Of a DNA stretch of 64,000 bases, positions 54,599-64,000 are shown piece after piece. The stretch is taken from NCBI RefSeq assembly GCF_001014615.2, contig NZ_LBCQ02000002.1, positions 372,001 to 436,000 of the forward strand, given 5' to 3'. Every line of letters begins with the position of its first letter. The stretch's first letter is position 1. The notes below the pieces were generated by a model. The model worked only from the letters and a program-made list of their open reading frames with translations, ran no database searches and was not told where the DNA came from. Source of the DNA: Aquamicrobium sp. LC103 (GTDB lineage: Bacteria; Pseudomonadota; Alphaproteobacteria; Rhizobiales; Rhizobiaceae). The position numbers and the translations under genes were made by a program.

Positions 54599-54678
54599 CC
54601 AGGAACCAGGCCGCTGCTTGCGCCGCCGCGGGCGTCGTGTTCTCTTGCGCTTCGCAACAGGCAGGAAGGAGGGCCGGC

Positions 54679-55074
54679 ATGGCCGTTTCCAATCTCTTTC
54701 TGGCCGCGGGCGCGTTCACGCTTGGCCTTTCGCTCGCGATATCGCAGACGCATGCGGCCGAGCAGCGCTGTGGCTGGCTGATAAATCCGACACCCGGCAA
54801 CCTGTTTCTCATCGACAAGGATGCGACGTGGAACATCACGTCCCAGATGGAGGCGAACGGGCCGGATGCCGCCGGCGCGGAGAACACGCCCGACTTCGAT
54901 CCAAGGCAGTTCGTCAAGACGCAGGCGCCCGAGATGGACTACGGCTACGGCTGCGCCTGCGTTCGGGTGGAAACCAATGCCAGGCAGGAGCGGGTAACCA
55001 GGGTTCTTTCCGGCGGGACATTGCCGCTGGCGCGCTGCAAGGCCGACAAGAGCCTTCCTTCGCCGACCGGCTGA
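54679..55074 (+). CDS. DUF4087-like exported protein
   Basis: 131 residues behind GGAAGGAGGG. Signal peptide MAVSNLFLAAGAFTLGLSLA then ISQTHA. The mature part opens EQRCGWLINPTPGNLFLIDK, DATWNITSQ, the CGW..NPTP.N..L.D pattern of DUF4087; further Cys (YGYGCACVRV, LARCKADK) could form disulfides. Periplasmic, unknown function. Lies 80 bp after the ligase gene and may be its own unit. Confidence 0.8.
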   Translation: MAVSNLFLAAGAFTLGLSLAISQTHAAEQRCGWLINPTPGNLFLIDKDATWNITSQMEANGPDAAGAENTPDFDPRQFVKTQAPEMDYGYGCACVRVETNARQERVTRVLSGGTLPLARCKADKSLPSPTG

Positions 55075-55083
55075 CGTCGGGCC

Positions 55084-55695
55084 CTAGCGATTGCGCGATT
55101 TCTCGAGTGCCCCGAAGCGTTCGAGGAACTTCTTCTGCACCTGCCTGGCGGGCAGGGGGGCGATGGCAAGCGCGTCCGCCGAGAAGCCGCGCGGGCGTCC
55201 GAAGAAGCGCGCCGCCTCGGGTTCGGCGAAACCGGCGAGCCGCGTCGCCTCGAAATAGGCGGCGATCTGGTCGGCCCGCTTGATCGATTTCCTCAGTTTT
55301 TCCGGCAGCTCGGGCGGCAGGGCGAAGCGCAGATGGACCGCCACCTGCAGCCTGTGCTCGACTGCCTTGTAGCCGCCGCCGACGACGGCCTTGAAGGGCG
55401 AGATCATGTCGCCGATGACATATTCGGGCGCATCGTGAAGCAGCGCCGCCAGCCGGCAGTCGGCATCCGCGTCCGGCGTCGCGATCTCGAATATCTGCTC
55501 GACCAGCAGGCAGTGCTGGGCGACCGAGAAGGCGTGATCGCCGTTTGTCTGGCCGTTCCAGCGCGCCACGCGGGCGAGCCCGTGCGCGATGTCGGTGATC
55601 TCGACGTCGAGCGGCGACGGATCGAGGAGGTCGAGCCGCCGGCCCGAGAGCATGCGCTGCCAGGCGCGCGCCTGCGCCGAGGCGTCGTTCGCCAT
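55084..55695 (-). CDS. HD-domain hydrolase, YfbR-like (nucleotidase)
   Basis: 203 residues. HD-superfamily metal ligands: NGDHAFSVAQHCLLVE (first His), AALLHDAPEYVIGDM (His-Asp) and KRADQIAAYFEA (last Asp). The layout follows YfbR 5'-deoxynucleotidases, longer at both ends. Its start overlaps the ygfZ stop by 1 nt, one operon. Confidence 0.85.
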   Translation of the reverse strand: MANDASAQARAWQRMLSGRRLDLLDPSPLDVEITDIAHGLARVARWNGQTNGDHAFSVAQHCLLVEQIFEIATPDADADCRLAALLHDAPEYVIGDMISPFKAVVGGGYKAVEHRLQVAVHLRFALPPELPEKLRKSIKRADQIAAYFEATRLAGFAEPEAARFFGRPRGFSADALAIAPLPARQVQKKFLERFGALEKSRNR

Positions 55696-56558
55696 CAGGC
55701 CTCTCCCGCCCCTGCGGCGTCCCGCGGCAGCGTGTATGTCGCCCAGGATGGGATCGAGAGGGAAAGCGGCACGTCCCCCGCCGATATCTCGTTGCCCGCA
55801 TCGAGCGCGTCCTTCACCCGGTCGATGCGCACGATCGCGATGGCGTCGGATCCCAGCATCGAGCCGAGCGCGCCGATCGTGCGGCCGTTCGCGGTGATCT
55901 CGGCGCCGGGACCGGGCAGGGCGGACGCGCCCCTGGCGATCATCACGCGGCGCCGCGCCGTGCCGCGATGCTGCATGCGCGACACGACCTCCTGGCCGAT
56001 ATAGCAGCCCTTCTTCAAGCCGACGCCGCCGTTCTGGTCGAGCAGCACGTCGTGCGGGAAGGCGTCGCCGAGCTGGTAGTCGGTCCCGCTTTCGGCAACG
56101 CCATGGATGATGCGCAGACGCGTCCAGTCATCGAGGGACGCGGTTGCCTGCGGCAGCTCGCCATAGTGCCGGCGGACATTGGCTTCGGACGCGAAACGCA
56201 TATCGGCAAAGGTTGAATCATTTTCCGAGGAACCGGAATCGGAATCCCAGCTCGCCGCGACAAGTGCTTGATCTTCCTTTCTGATCTCCACCTTCGCCCG
56301 CAGCCGGTAGAGCATCAGCCGGCGGATGAAATCGTCGGCGACGTCCGCGCGGCATTCGAGCCGCATCGCGCCCGCAGAGGTCCGCGAGACGAGGAAATCG
56401 AACATGATCTTGCCCTGCGGGGTGAGCAGCGCTCCCGGCTTCGCCTCGCCCGGCTTCAGCATGTCGAGATCGGTGGTGAGGATGTTCTGCAGGAAATGTT
56501 CCGCATCGGGTCCGTCGAGAACGACGAGCGCGCGGTCGATGAGATGAGCTGCCGGCAT
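55695..56558 (-). CDS. ygfZ: tRNA-modifying/Fe-S-repair protein YgfZ (GcvT-like)
   Basis: 287 residues. Folate-binding GcvT-like domain: ALVVLDGPDAEHFLQNILTT and the family signature KKGCYIGQEVVSRMQHRGTA (K-G-C-Y-x-G-Q-E). It supports repair or assembly of Fe-S enzymes through tetrahydrofolate. Convergent upstream neighbour is the HD hydrolase, and the dihydroorotase gene is divergent. Confidence 0.92.
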   Translation of the reverse strand: MPAAHLIDRALVVLDGPDAEHFLQNILTTDLDMLKPGEAKPGALLTPQGKIMFDFLVSRTSAGAMRLECRADVADDFIRRLMLYRLRAKVEIRKEDQALVAASWDSDSGSSENDSTFADMRFASEANVRRHYGELPQATASLDDWTRLRIIHGVAESGTDYQLGDAFPHDVLLDQNGGVGLKKGCYIGQEVVSRMQHRGTARRRVMIARGASALPGPGAEITANGRTIGALGSMLGSDAIAIVRIDRVKDALDAGNEISAGDVPLSLSIPSWATYTLPRDAAGAGEA

Positions 56559-56653
56559 GAAGAATCCGCGTCCAAGCTTGCTTTTGATGTGGCCATTACG
56601 TAAGCCGCCCGGCAGGCACCGGCAAGACCAATCGCAAGCAACGGGATATCGTC

Positions 56654-57985
56654 ATGACAGCAACCTTCGATCTCATTCTCAAGGGCGGGACGGTGGTCAA
56701 CCATGATGGAGAGGGTTTGCGCGACGTCGGCGTCCGTGCCGGCCGCATCGCCGCCATCGGCGATTTGTCGGCTTCGAGCGCCGGCGAAACGATCGACTGC
56801 ACCGGCCTTCACGTGCTGCCCGGCGTGATCGACAGCCAGGTGCATTTCAGGGAGCCGGGACTGGAGCACAAGGAGGACCTGGAGACGGGATCGCGGGCCG
56901 CGGTGCTGGGCGGCGTCACCACCGTCTTCGAGATGCCGAACACCAATCCGCTCACCACCAGCGAGCAGGCGCTCGCCGACAAGATCGCGCGGGCGACCAA
57001 CCGCATGCACGGCGATTTCGCCTTCTGGGTCGGCGGCACGCGCGAGAACGCGCCTCATGTCGGCGAGCTGGAGCGCCTGCCGGGCGCCGCGGGCATCAAG
57101 GTGTTCATGGGATCCTCCACCGGCAATCTGCTCGTCGAGGACGACGAGGGGGTGCTGGAAATCCTGCGCAACACGCGCCGCCGCGCCGCCTTCCATTCGG
57201 AGGACGAGTTCAGGCTGCGCGAACGCCTCGGCGAGCGGGTCGAGGGCGATCCCGCCTCGCATCCGGTCTGGCGCGACGAGATCACGGCGCTGCGCTGCAC
57301 CGAGCGGCTGGTGCGGATCGCGCGCCAGGCGCGCGCGCGCATCCACGTGCTCCACATCTCCACCGCCGAGGAGATCGGTTTCCTGGAGAACCACAAGGAT
57401 GTCGCTTCCTGCGAGGCGACGCCGCATCATCTGACCCTTTCGGCGGACGACTATGCAAGCCTCGGCACCCTCATCCAGATGAACCCGCCGGTGCGCGACA
57501 AACGCCATCGCGACGGCGTCTGGCGCGGCATTTCCGACGGCATCGTCGACGTGCTCGGTTCCGACCACGCGCCGCATACGCTGGAGGAGAAGGCGAAAAC
57601 CTATCCGGCGTCGCCTTCCGGCATGACCGGCGTGCAGACGCTGGTGCCGATCATGCTCGATCATGTGAACGCCGGCCGGCTGACGTTGCAGCGCTTCGTC
57701 GATTTGTCGAGCCACGGCCCGAACCGGCTGTTCGGCATCGCCCGCAAGGGCCGGATCGCGGCCGGCTACGACGCCGACTTCACGGTCGTCGACATGAAGC
57801 GCAGGGAAACGATCACCAACGCGCAGGCCGGCTCCAAGGCCGGCTGGACGCCCTATGACGGCCGCCAGGTCACCGGCTGGCCGGTCGGAACCATCGTGCG
57901 CGGCGCGCGCGTGATGTGGGAAGGCGAGATCACGACGCCGGGGCAGGGGCAGCCGGTGCTGTTTTCGGAGGCCCTGCCGGCCTGA
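56654..57985 (+). CDS. pyrC: dihydroorotase-family amidohydrolase with altered metal motif
   Basis: 443 residues, TIM-barrel amidohydrolase of the TIGR00857 dihydroorotase type. The first metal motif reads VIDSQVHFREPGLEHKEDLE: Gln stands where the first His of HxH is usual. The other sites are present: carbamylated-Lys region GIKVFMGSSTG, HSEDEFRLRERL, VLHISTAEE, and Asp in VLGSDHAPHTLEEK. This QVHFREPG form is, as I remember it, common to an alphaproteobacterial clade. It may be a true dihydroorotase (ring closure of carbamoyl-aspartate) or a related amidohydrolase; a second pyrC next to pyrB would argue for the latter. Confidence 0.75.
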   Translation: MTATFDLILKGGTVVNHDGEGLRDVGVRAGRIAAIGDLSASSAGETIDCTGLHVLPGVIDSQVHFREPGLEHKEDLETGSRAAVLGGVTTVFEMPNTNPLTTSEQALADKIARATNRMHGDFAFWVGGTRENAPHVGELERLPGAAGIKVFMGSSTGNLLVEDDEGVLEILRNTRRRAAFHSEDEFRLRERLGERVEGDPASHPVWRDEITALRCTERLVRIARQARARIHVLHISTAEEIGFLENHKDVASCEATPHHLTLSADDYASLGTLIQMNPPVRDKRHRDGVWRGISDGIVDVLGSDHAPHTLEEKAKTYPASPSGMTGVQTLVPIMLDHVNAGRLTLQRFVDLSSHGPNRLFGIARKGRIAAGYDADFTVVDMKRRETITNAQAGSKAGWTPYDGRQVTGWPVGTIVRGARVMWEGEITTPGQGQPVLFSEALPA

Positions 57986-58034
57986 CGCCCGGGGGCCGAC
58001 GTCTCGGAGGGGGAAGGGTGCGGCGGTCGCCGCC

Positions 58035-58835
58035 TCAGTCACCCGCGACGAAGAACAGCCATTTGCCTTCCGGCGAGATGCCGACGCGATAGAAGATGTA
58101 GGAGCCGTAGTTCTTCATGTCCTCGTAGTCGCCGGCGGTGACGATCTTGAAGAGCTCGAAGCGCTGGCGCTCGTCGAGCTCGTCGAGCGGCACGGCGAAG
58201 AAATAGGGCCAGACATACATGTCGTCGTCGGTGCCGGGCTCGAGATGGACATAGCCGGTGTCGAGCACCTCGTAGAGGATCGCGAGGATCTCCTGGCCCT
58301 CGCTGTCGCCCGAAAGCTCCTTCATGAACTGGATCGGATCGCCGGTGATGCCGCCGAGCGAAAGCTGCGTCATCGTCTCGCCGCTGCCGACCAGCGGGCG
58401 CAGCCGCTCGATGTCGCCGGAGGCGGCAGCCTCCATGATGAGTTCGCGCATGCGTCGCACGGGCTCAGGCAAAGCATTGAAATCGTGGGACACTTCCGGT
58501 GTCGGCGCGTTCTTCTCCTCGGCGCTGTCGGAATCGTCCAGCTGGAAATCCTCCTCATCGTCGCCGCCTTGCGGCTGGCCCTCGGGATTCCTCGGGCTGA
58601 CGATCGGATCGGGCAGGGGAACCGGCGCGGTGACGTTCGGTGGCGCGGTTTCCCCGCTCCGGCCGGAAGTGGACGGAGGAACCTCCTCGCGCTTGATCTC
58701 GCTCAGGGCCGAGGCCGGCCGGCTTTCCGCGACCAGCACCGCTCCCGCCAGGCAAAGGAGGAAGGAAAATGCGACCGCCGACCTGAAAAGCCCTTCCGCC
58801 GGCCTATATCGCATATCCCGCTCCGCCCGATTCAT
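58035..58835 (-). CDS. exported hypothetical protein with acidic linker (266 aa)
   Basis: The start MNRAERDMRYRPAEG is behind GAGGAAACGAAGG; the open frame continues upstream without sense. Signal or anchor at 20-45 (VAFSFLLCLAGAVLVAESR), then a Pro/Asp/Glu-rich linker (QGGDDEEDFQLDDSDSAEE), then a folded domain (FNALPEPVRRMRELIMEAA ... YIFYRVGISPEGKWLFFVAG). The last domain resembles conserved rhizobial proteins of unknown function. Probably periplasmic. No enzyme motif is seen. Confidence 0.7.
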   Translation of the reverse strand: MNRAERDMRYRPAEGLFRSAVAFSFLLCLAGAVLVAESRPASALSEIKREEVPPSTSGRSGETAPPNVTAPVPLPDPIVSPRNPEGQPQGGDDEEDFQLDDSDSAEEKNAPTPEVSHDFNALPEPVRRMRELIMEAAASGDIERLRPLVGSGETMTQLSLGGITGDPIQFMKELSGDSEGQEILAILYEVLDTGYVHLEPGTDDDMYVWPYFFAVPLDELDERQRFELFKIVTAGDYEDMKNYGSYIFYRVGISPEGKWLFFVAGD

Positions 58836-58939
58836 ATCGCCTTCGTTTCCTCGCCATGCGTGCGCCCAAAATCTCGCGGCGCCACTATAGTGCAAAAACG
58901 CGCCCGGCGTGATGGGGCAGGACAGCGCGGGGATGCCGC

Positions 58940-59197
58940 CTAGTGAAAGCGCCGATCGGGATCGAACTCGCCCGACACCACGCGCTCTCCCATGCGCTCC
59001 AGCAATGCGAGGATCGATTCCTCGCCGCTCGTGCGCCGCAACTCGGCGATGGCGGTGGCGATGGCGGCTTCCGCCATGATCTCGGGCTCTATCCCCGCGG
59101 ACAGTCCCTCGGCCCACGCTTCCTCGTAGCTTTCGACAGCGGTGAGGCGCTTTTCCTCGCGAATCAGCGTGTCGATGTCGGTAATACCCCGATCCAT
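58940..59197 (-). CDS. small acidic hypothetical protein (85 aa)
   Basis: Mostly helical, Glu-rich (MDRGITDIDTLIREEKRLTA, then AVESYEEAWAEGLSAGIEPE, ALLERMGERVVSGEFDPDRR). No signal, membrane segment or Cys. Ends 104 bp before the exported protein's start on the same strand. A similar short protein is seen in Hyphomicrobiales as I remember, without a function. Confidence 0.6.
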   Translation of the reverse strand: MDRGITDIDTLIREEKRLTAVESYEEAWAEGLSAGIEPEIMAEAAIATAIAELRRTSGEESILALLERMGERVVSGEFDPDRRFH

Positions 59198-59326
59198 GCT
59201 TCCACCCGTCTCCGGCGCCGTCGGATATGCCGGCGCGACAGAAGTCCCTTTTTAATGTCCCATTAAGGGTTCTAGCACACCAAATGCGGCAAACGCTGCC
59301 CCAATAGTGTAAAAGTTAACAGTCTG

Positions 59327-59704
59327 CTAATTGCCGAAGCGGACCGCCGTGTCCTTCGTCAGCTCGGCCCCTTCCTTCATGTAGCGCTCAATCGCCGATA
59401 TCGCCGAAGGCGTGCAGCTTCCGTAGCTCCCCTCGAAGGCGCGATAGCCGCGGTTGAAGCTGGCAATGAAGCGGGCGCGCCGCTCCGCATCGGGGTTTTC
59501 CGCCTCCAGCAGCGTTTCCATCCGGTCGCGCCAGGTGCTGCCCGTCTCGCCGCAGAGATTGCGCAGGAAATGCAGCGATCCGAGGATTTCCGACAACCTC
59601 AGCAACTGCCCCTCGAAGGGCGATTCGGCGGCGCGCGCCGGGGCGGTGCCGCAGATGGCGGCGACCGCGACAAGCATGACGGCGCATCGGAGACGGGTCT
59701 TCAT
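59327..59704 (-). CDS. TIGR02301-family periplasmic protein
   Basis: 125 residues from MKTRLRCAVML; signal peptide ends ARAAES. The mature part SEILGSLHFLRNLCGETGST, then FIASFNRGYRAFEGSYGSCT matches the TIGR02301 family of alphaproteobacteria, with two conserved Cys. Function unknown. Its ATG overlaps the stop of the NUDIX gene (ATGA). Confidence 0.85.
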   Translation of the reverse strand: MKTRLRCAVMLVAVAAICGTAPARAAESPFEGQLLRLSEILGSLHFLRNLCGETGSTWRDRMETLLEAENPDAERRARFIASFNRGYRAFEGSYGSCTPSAISAIERYMKEGAELTKDTAVRFGN

Positions 59705-60171
59705 TGCGTAATTGATCCGTCGGAATTCGAGCGGCTGCAAGGCGTATCCTCGTTCGAGGCGGGCCTTGGCTCGGCCGCGAGCTGCCGGGCGATTTCCAGA
59801 ACCGAACCGGCGAGCGGCAGGGGTTCCATCTCCTCGATCGTGAACCAGCCGGCCGCGTCGGCGTCGTCTCCTGCCTGAATCGTTCCGCCGGCGAAGGCGG
59901 CGGCATGCACGCTCAGGATGAATTCGATCCGCTGTTCCTCCTCCTCCGAGCCGACTTCCAGGTCCACCACATGCCGGATCTCGCGGAGCATGGCGCCGGT
60001 CTCCTCCATCACCTCGCGGCGGACGGCGTTCTCCAGCGTCTCGCCTTCCTCGACCCGCCCGCCGGGAAAGGCGTAGAGGCCGAAGGCGGGCGGTCGTCCT
60101 CGCCTGACGAGCAGGAAGCGCCCCTTGTCGAATATGGCGGCGGAAACCGCGCGCTGTGGTGCAGACGGCAT
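59701..60171 (-). CDS. NUDIX hydrolase
   Basis: 156 residues. Nudix box: GGRVEEGETLENAVRREVME followed by ETG, all catalytic Glu present. The N-terminus VSAAIFDKGRFLLVRRGRPP is ADP-ribose pyrophosphatase/MutT-like. It hydrolyses a nucleoside diphosphate derivative; the substrate is unknown. It overlaps the TIGR02301 gene by 4 nt. Confidence 0.88.
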   Translation of the reverse strand: MPSAPQRAVSAAIFDKGRFLLVRRGRPPAFGLYAFPGGRVEEGETLENAVRREVMEETGAMLREIRHVVDLEVGSEEEEQRIEFILSVHAAAFAGGTIQAGDDADAAGWFTIEEMEPLPLAGSVLEIARQLAAEPRPASNEDTPCSRSNSDGSITQ

Positions 60172-60399
60172 CGATCGAACCCTAACCCGGCGGCGGCGCG
60201 CAAGACCAGCGGACGCGCACCGCCCACGAAACCTATTGCAGCGAGTTGCCCGGGAGGTCAAACTGTCCGGCGATGGGGTGGAAGAAATCGTCATGGCGAA
60301 GAGTGTGCCATTGCCGCGCATGGCGGCCGTGGGACGCGGAACGCGGCCATGACCTCCATGCGACGACGTATCGGAGCGGAAGATCGTGACGGAAAGACC

Positions 60400-61161
60400 A
60401 TGTGCGGACGATTTGCGCTGACGGCCACGCCGGCCGAATTCGAGGATGTCCTGGGCGTCGTCGAAATCGAAGATTTCCCGCCGCGTTTCAACATCGCGCC
60501 GACACAGCCGATCCATGTGGTCGTCGCGGGCCCGAGAAGGGAACCGGGCTCGAACCGGCCCGACCGCGTCGCCATGCTGGCGCGCTGGGGCTTCGTGCCG
60601 TCCTGGGTGAAGGATACGCGGCAGTTTCCGCTGCTGATCAATGCGCGCAGCGAAACCGCCGCCGGGAAGAGCTCGTTCCGCGCCGCGATGCGCCATCGCC
60701 GGGTGCTGATTCCGGCTAGCGGTTTCTATGAATGGAAACGGGAAGGCACGCGGAAGTCGCAAGCCTATTGGGTGAGGCCGAAAACAGGCGGGCTGATCGC
60801 CTTCGGCGGGCTAATGGAAACCTATGCCGAGCCGGGCGGCTCGGAAATCGACACCGCCGCGATCCTGACGACGGCGGCGAACAGCCGGATCGCGCATATT
60901 CACGAACGCATGCCGGTCGTCATCCGGCCCGGGCATTTCCGCGAATGGCTCGATTGCGTGCGCAACGAGCCGCGCGACGTGGTGCCGCTGATGGCACCGG
61001 TGGAGGAGGAGTTCTTCGAGGCGATCCCCGTATCGGAAAAGGTCAACAAGGTCGCCAATACCGGCCCCGATGTTCAGGAGCCGCTCGGTCCCGAGATGCT
61101 GCAGGATGCAAGGACGGACGAGAAGCCGAGACCCGACGAAGGCCAGTTGACGCTGTTCTAG
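60400..61161 (+). CDS. SRAP-domain protein (YedK/HMCES-like abasic-site shield)
   Basis: 253 residues. Cys2 immediately after the start Met (MCGRFALTATPAEF) is the residue that forms a thiazolidine crosslink to abasic sites. Other motifs: RFNIAPTQPIHVVV, LINARSETAA, RRVLIPASGFYEWKREG (Glu) and HERMPVVI (His). The C-terminal tail ends EGQLTLF, resembling a clamp-binding QLxLF motif, suggesting docking on DnaN. It protects single-stranded DNA at forks. Confidence 0.92.
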   Translation: MCGRFALTATPAEFEDVLGVVEIEDFPPRFNIAPTQPIHVVVAGPRREPGSNRPDRVAMLARWGFVPSWVKDTRQFPLLINARSETAAGKSSFRAAMRHRRVLIPASGFYEWKREGTRKSQAYWVRPKTGGLIAFGGLMETYAEPGGSEIDTAAILTTAANSRIAHIHERMPVVIRPGHFREWLDCVRNEPRDVVPLMAPVEEEFFEAIPVSEKVNKVANTGPDVQEPLGPEMLQDARTDEKPRPDEGQLTLF

Positions 61162-61175
61162 CGTCGCCTCGCGGT

Positions 61176-61340
61176 TCAGGCCGCCCGCGCCTGCTTTTCC
61201 TTGCTTTCGTTCAGCCGGTGCGCGCAGATCAGCGCCGCCAGAAGCGAGGCGGGTCCGATCTCGCGATAATGGGTCGTAAGGGTCTCGTATTGCGCGCGCT
61301 TGGCGCGCTCGTATTCGGCTTCGAGTGCAGTGTTGGCCAT
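61176..61340 (-). CDS. small hypothetical protein (54 aa)
   Basis: The start MANTALEAEYERAKRAQYE is behind GAGGGAGA. Charged helix followed by a short hydrophobic segment (GPASLLAALICAHRLNES) and a Lys-rich end. Unknown function; convergent with the SRAP gene. Short proteins of similar look occur in rhizobia. Confidence 0.5.
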   Translation of the reverse strand: MANTALEAEYERAKRAQYETLTTHYREIGPASLLAALICAHRLNESKEKQARAA

Positions 61341-61703
61341 CGGGTTCTCCCTCAACGTCGTTTTCGTCCTCGACACCTAACGAGATGGGTATCGAATGGG
61401 ACAAAAACTTGGCTGGAGCAGGGTAATTCCGTGCGCTTGTGCCCGCATATCTGCGGACATGTTTAATAAAATACTATCGATCCGCGCAGTGTTGCCTTCA
61501 GGCCACGCAATCATCGCTTGCAATCGGCGCTTTTCCGCCCTTGACGGGCCATGCGCCGGGCGCGATAAAGCACGCCATGAAAACGTCCTTCGCCATCATC
61601 GGCATTTGCATTATTGGCTAGCGCATAACGCTGGTCCGGACGTTTTCGCCTTCACGACATCGAAACGAAAAACGCCCAGGCCGGCTGGCCAAGGGGAGAT
61701 TTG
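61341..61703. other. 363-bp region between a small ORF and cysS
   Basis: No gene is supported. Moderately AT-rich between 61450 and 61510, which may hold the cysS promoter. No tRNA-dependent T-box or other leader structure is recognised. Confidence 0.4.
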
Positions 61704-63151
<1,448 letters not shown>

Positions 63152-63155
<4 letters not shown>

Positions 63156-63304
63156 GGAATACCCCTTTCCGTTTCTGGAACGACGCGGTCTTGCACGACA
63201 TCGACAATGTCTGCGCGCATATTGTCGCTTCAGCCGGGCTGACGGCCGCGGATGCGGCGGCAGGCGGACCGTCGAACGCGCTTTACAGGGAGGTTTTGCG
63301 ATGA
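63152..63304 (+). CDS. possible 50-aa overlapping ORF between cysS and the VOC gene
   Basis: A GTG start overlaps the cysS stop (GTGA) and the TGA stop overlaps the VOC start (ATGA), so it fits between the two genes in the way translationally coupled genes do. The peptide starts [20 protein letters not shown] and ends NALYREVLR. There is no independent ribosome site beyond GAGGCGAGG inside cysS. It may be chance, because the VOC ribosome site (AGGGAGG) lies within it. Confidence 0.3.
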
Positions 63305-63684
63305 TCGACCACATGGGCATCAGGGTCGCCGATTTCGAGGCGTCGAAGGCGTTCTACGACAAGGCGATGGCGCCGCTGGGCGCGTCGCTGCTGATGATGG
63401 TGCCGACGGAATATACCGGCGGCGTCAAGGTCGGCGGCTACGGGCGCGACCGGCCGACCTTCTGGCTGCACGAGAACGACACGCCGCGCGACCATCTGCA
63501 TGTCGCCTTCACGGCGAGGTCGCGCGCCGAGGTCGACGCCTTCCACGCCGCGGCGATCGCCGCCGGCGGCAGGGACAACGGCGCGCCGGGCCTGCGGCCG
63601 CATTACCATCCGGACTATTACGGCGCTTTCGTCCTCGACCCCGACGGCAACAATGTCGAGGCCGTCTGCCACGGACCGGGATGA
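63301..63684 (+). CDS. VOC-family (glyoxalase-fold) protein
   Basis: 127 residues, behind AGGGAGG. Starts [20 protein letters not shown]; metal-ligand candidates His4, His (DHLHVAFTARS) and Glu (GNNVEAVCHG) match the glyoxalase/bleomycin-resistance fold. Single-module VOC proteins have diverse roles; the substrate is unknown. Next to a GFA-domain gene, both linked to thiol or aldehyde chemistry in other organisms. Confidence 0.85.
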   Translation: MIDHMGIRVADFEASKAFYDKAMAPLGASLLMMVPTEYTGGVKVGGYGRDRPTFWLHENDTPRDHLHVAFTARSRAEVDAFHAAAIAAGGRDNGAPGLRPHYHPDYYGAFVLDPDGNNVEAVCHGPG

Positions 63685-63701
63685 ACGGAGGAGACGGACC
63701 G

Positions 63702-64000
63702 ATGATGAGCCTCGACAACAGACCCGTCTACTCCGGCGGCTGCCAGTGCGGCGCGGTGCGCTTCCATGTCGAGGGCGCGCTCGGCGACGCCTCGGTGTGC
63801 CATTGCCGGATGTGCCAGAAGGCGTCGGGCGGCTTCTACATGCCGCTCGTCTCGGTGCGGCAGGCGCGCGTGGAATGGACGCGCGGGGAGCCGAAGCGCT
63901 TCCAGTCCTCCAATCACGCCCGCCGCGGCTTCTGCGCCGAATGCGGCACGCCGCTGACATATGAGGCGCCGGACGGGATGGCGCTCGCCATCGGCGCCTT
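63702..64000 (+). CDS. GFA-domain (glutathione-dependent formaldehyde-activating-like) protein, 3' end cut by window edge
   Basis: About 99 codons are visible from an ATG pair behind GGAGGAGA; the gene runs off the right edge. Zinc-site Cys: YSGGCQCGAVRFHVEG, ASVCHCRMCQKASGG and GFCAECGTPL, the seven-Cys GFA/centrosomal-type pattern. Most GFA proteins have unknown substrates despite the family name. Confidence 0.88.
   Translation, partial: MMSLDNRPVYSGGCQCGAVRFHVEGALGDASVCHCRMCQKASGGFYMPLVSVRQARVEWTRGEPKRFQSSNHARRGFCAECGTPLTYEAPDGMALAIGA

Overview
The window looks like a chromosome segment of a GC-rich alphaproteobacterium of the order Hyphomicrobiales, most likely a Mesorhizobium/Phyllobacteriaceae-type organism. 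The grounds are the gene order dapA-smpB ... rpoZ-rsh-pyrE-acpS-lepB-rnc-era-recO, two porins of the RopA/Omp2 family, a single bifunctional RelA/SpoT-type gene, and dispersed palindromic intergenic repeats of the kind common in rhizobia. Genus assignment is inference; no rRNA gene is present. Many long open frames antisense to real genes are composition artefacts of the high GC content and are not annotated.

Layout. 0-7.4 kb: small stress and housekeeping genes (alpha/beta hydrolase, cold-shock protein with two small downstream ORFs, endonuclease/exonuclease/phosphatase protein, AMP nucleosidase, glutathione S-transferase, several tiny exported proteins). 7.5-20.7 kb: a leucine-catabolism cluster (TetR regulator, isovaleryl-CoA dehydrogenase, methylcrotonoyl-CoA carboxylase beta and alpha subunits) that is interrupted twice: by a VapBC-type toxin-antitoxin pair, and by about 7 kb holding ddl, two DUF2019-like paralogues, a YCII protein and an AT-richer island. 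That island (about 10.9-12.9 kb) carries a single protein with an ABC-type ATPase fused to a DUF4435/TOPRIM nuclease, the two-part architecture of PARIS anti-phage defence, sitting directly behind a decayed phage terminase fragment. 20.8-26.1 kb: a COG0523 GTPase behind a Zur-like palindrome, a HisC-like aminotransferase, a beta-lactamase-fold hydrolase and the first porin.

26.1-34.8 kb is accessory: tRNA-Ser(GCU) flanked on both sides by gene fragments (DUF72 and a DsbA/FrnE stub), a divergent HxlR/monooxygenase pair, a small kinase, a Tat-exported hydrolase, a papain/C39-like cysteine enzyme, a second porin in inverted orientation to the first, and another hydrolase. 35-48.9 kb is the conserved core: lytic transglycosylase, dapA, smpB, a decayed BrnTA toxin-antitoxin locus, family-5-like uracil-DNA glycosylase, NYN-domain protein, rpoZ, rsh, pyrE, acpS, lepB, rnc, era, recO and a thioesterase.

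48.9-64 kb: MFS transporter, MscS channel plus LysM protein, then a two-gene translationally coupled cassette encoding a GNAT-C39 peptidase fusion and a RimK-like ATP-grasp ligase with an extended N-terminus, which together look like a peptide-ligation/trimming system of unknown substrate. After that come HD hydrolase, YgfZ, a dihydroorotase-like protein with an altered metal motif, NUDIX, SRAP, cysS, a glyoxalase-fold protein and a GFA-domain protein cut by the right edge.
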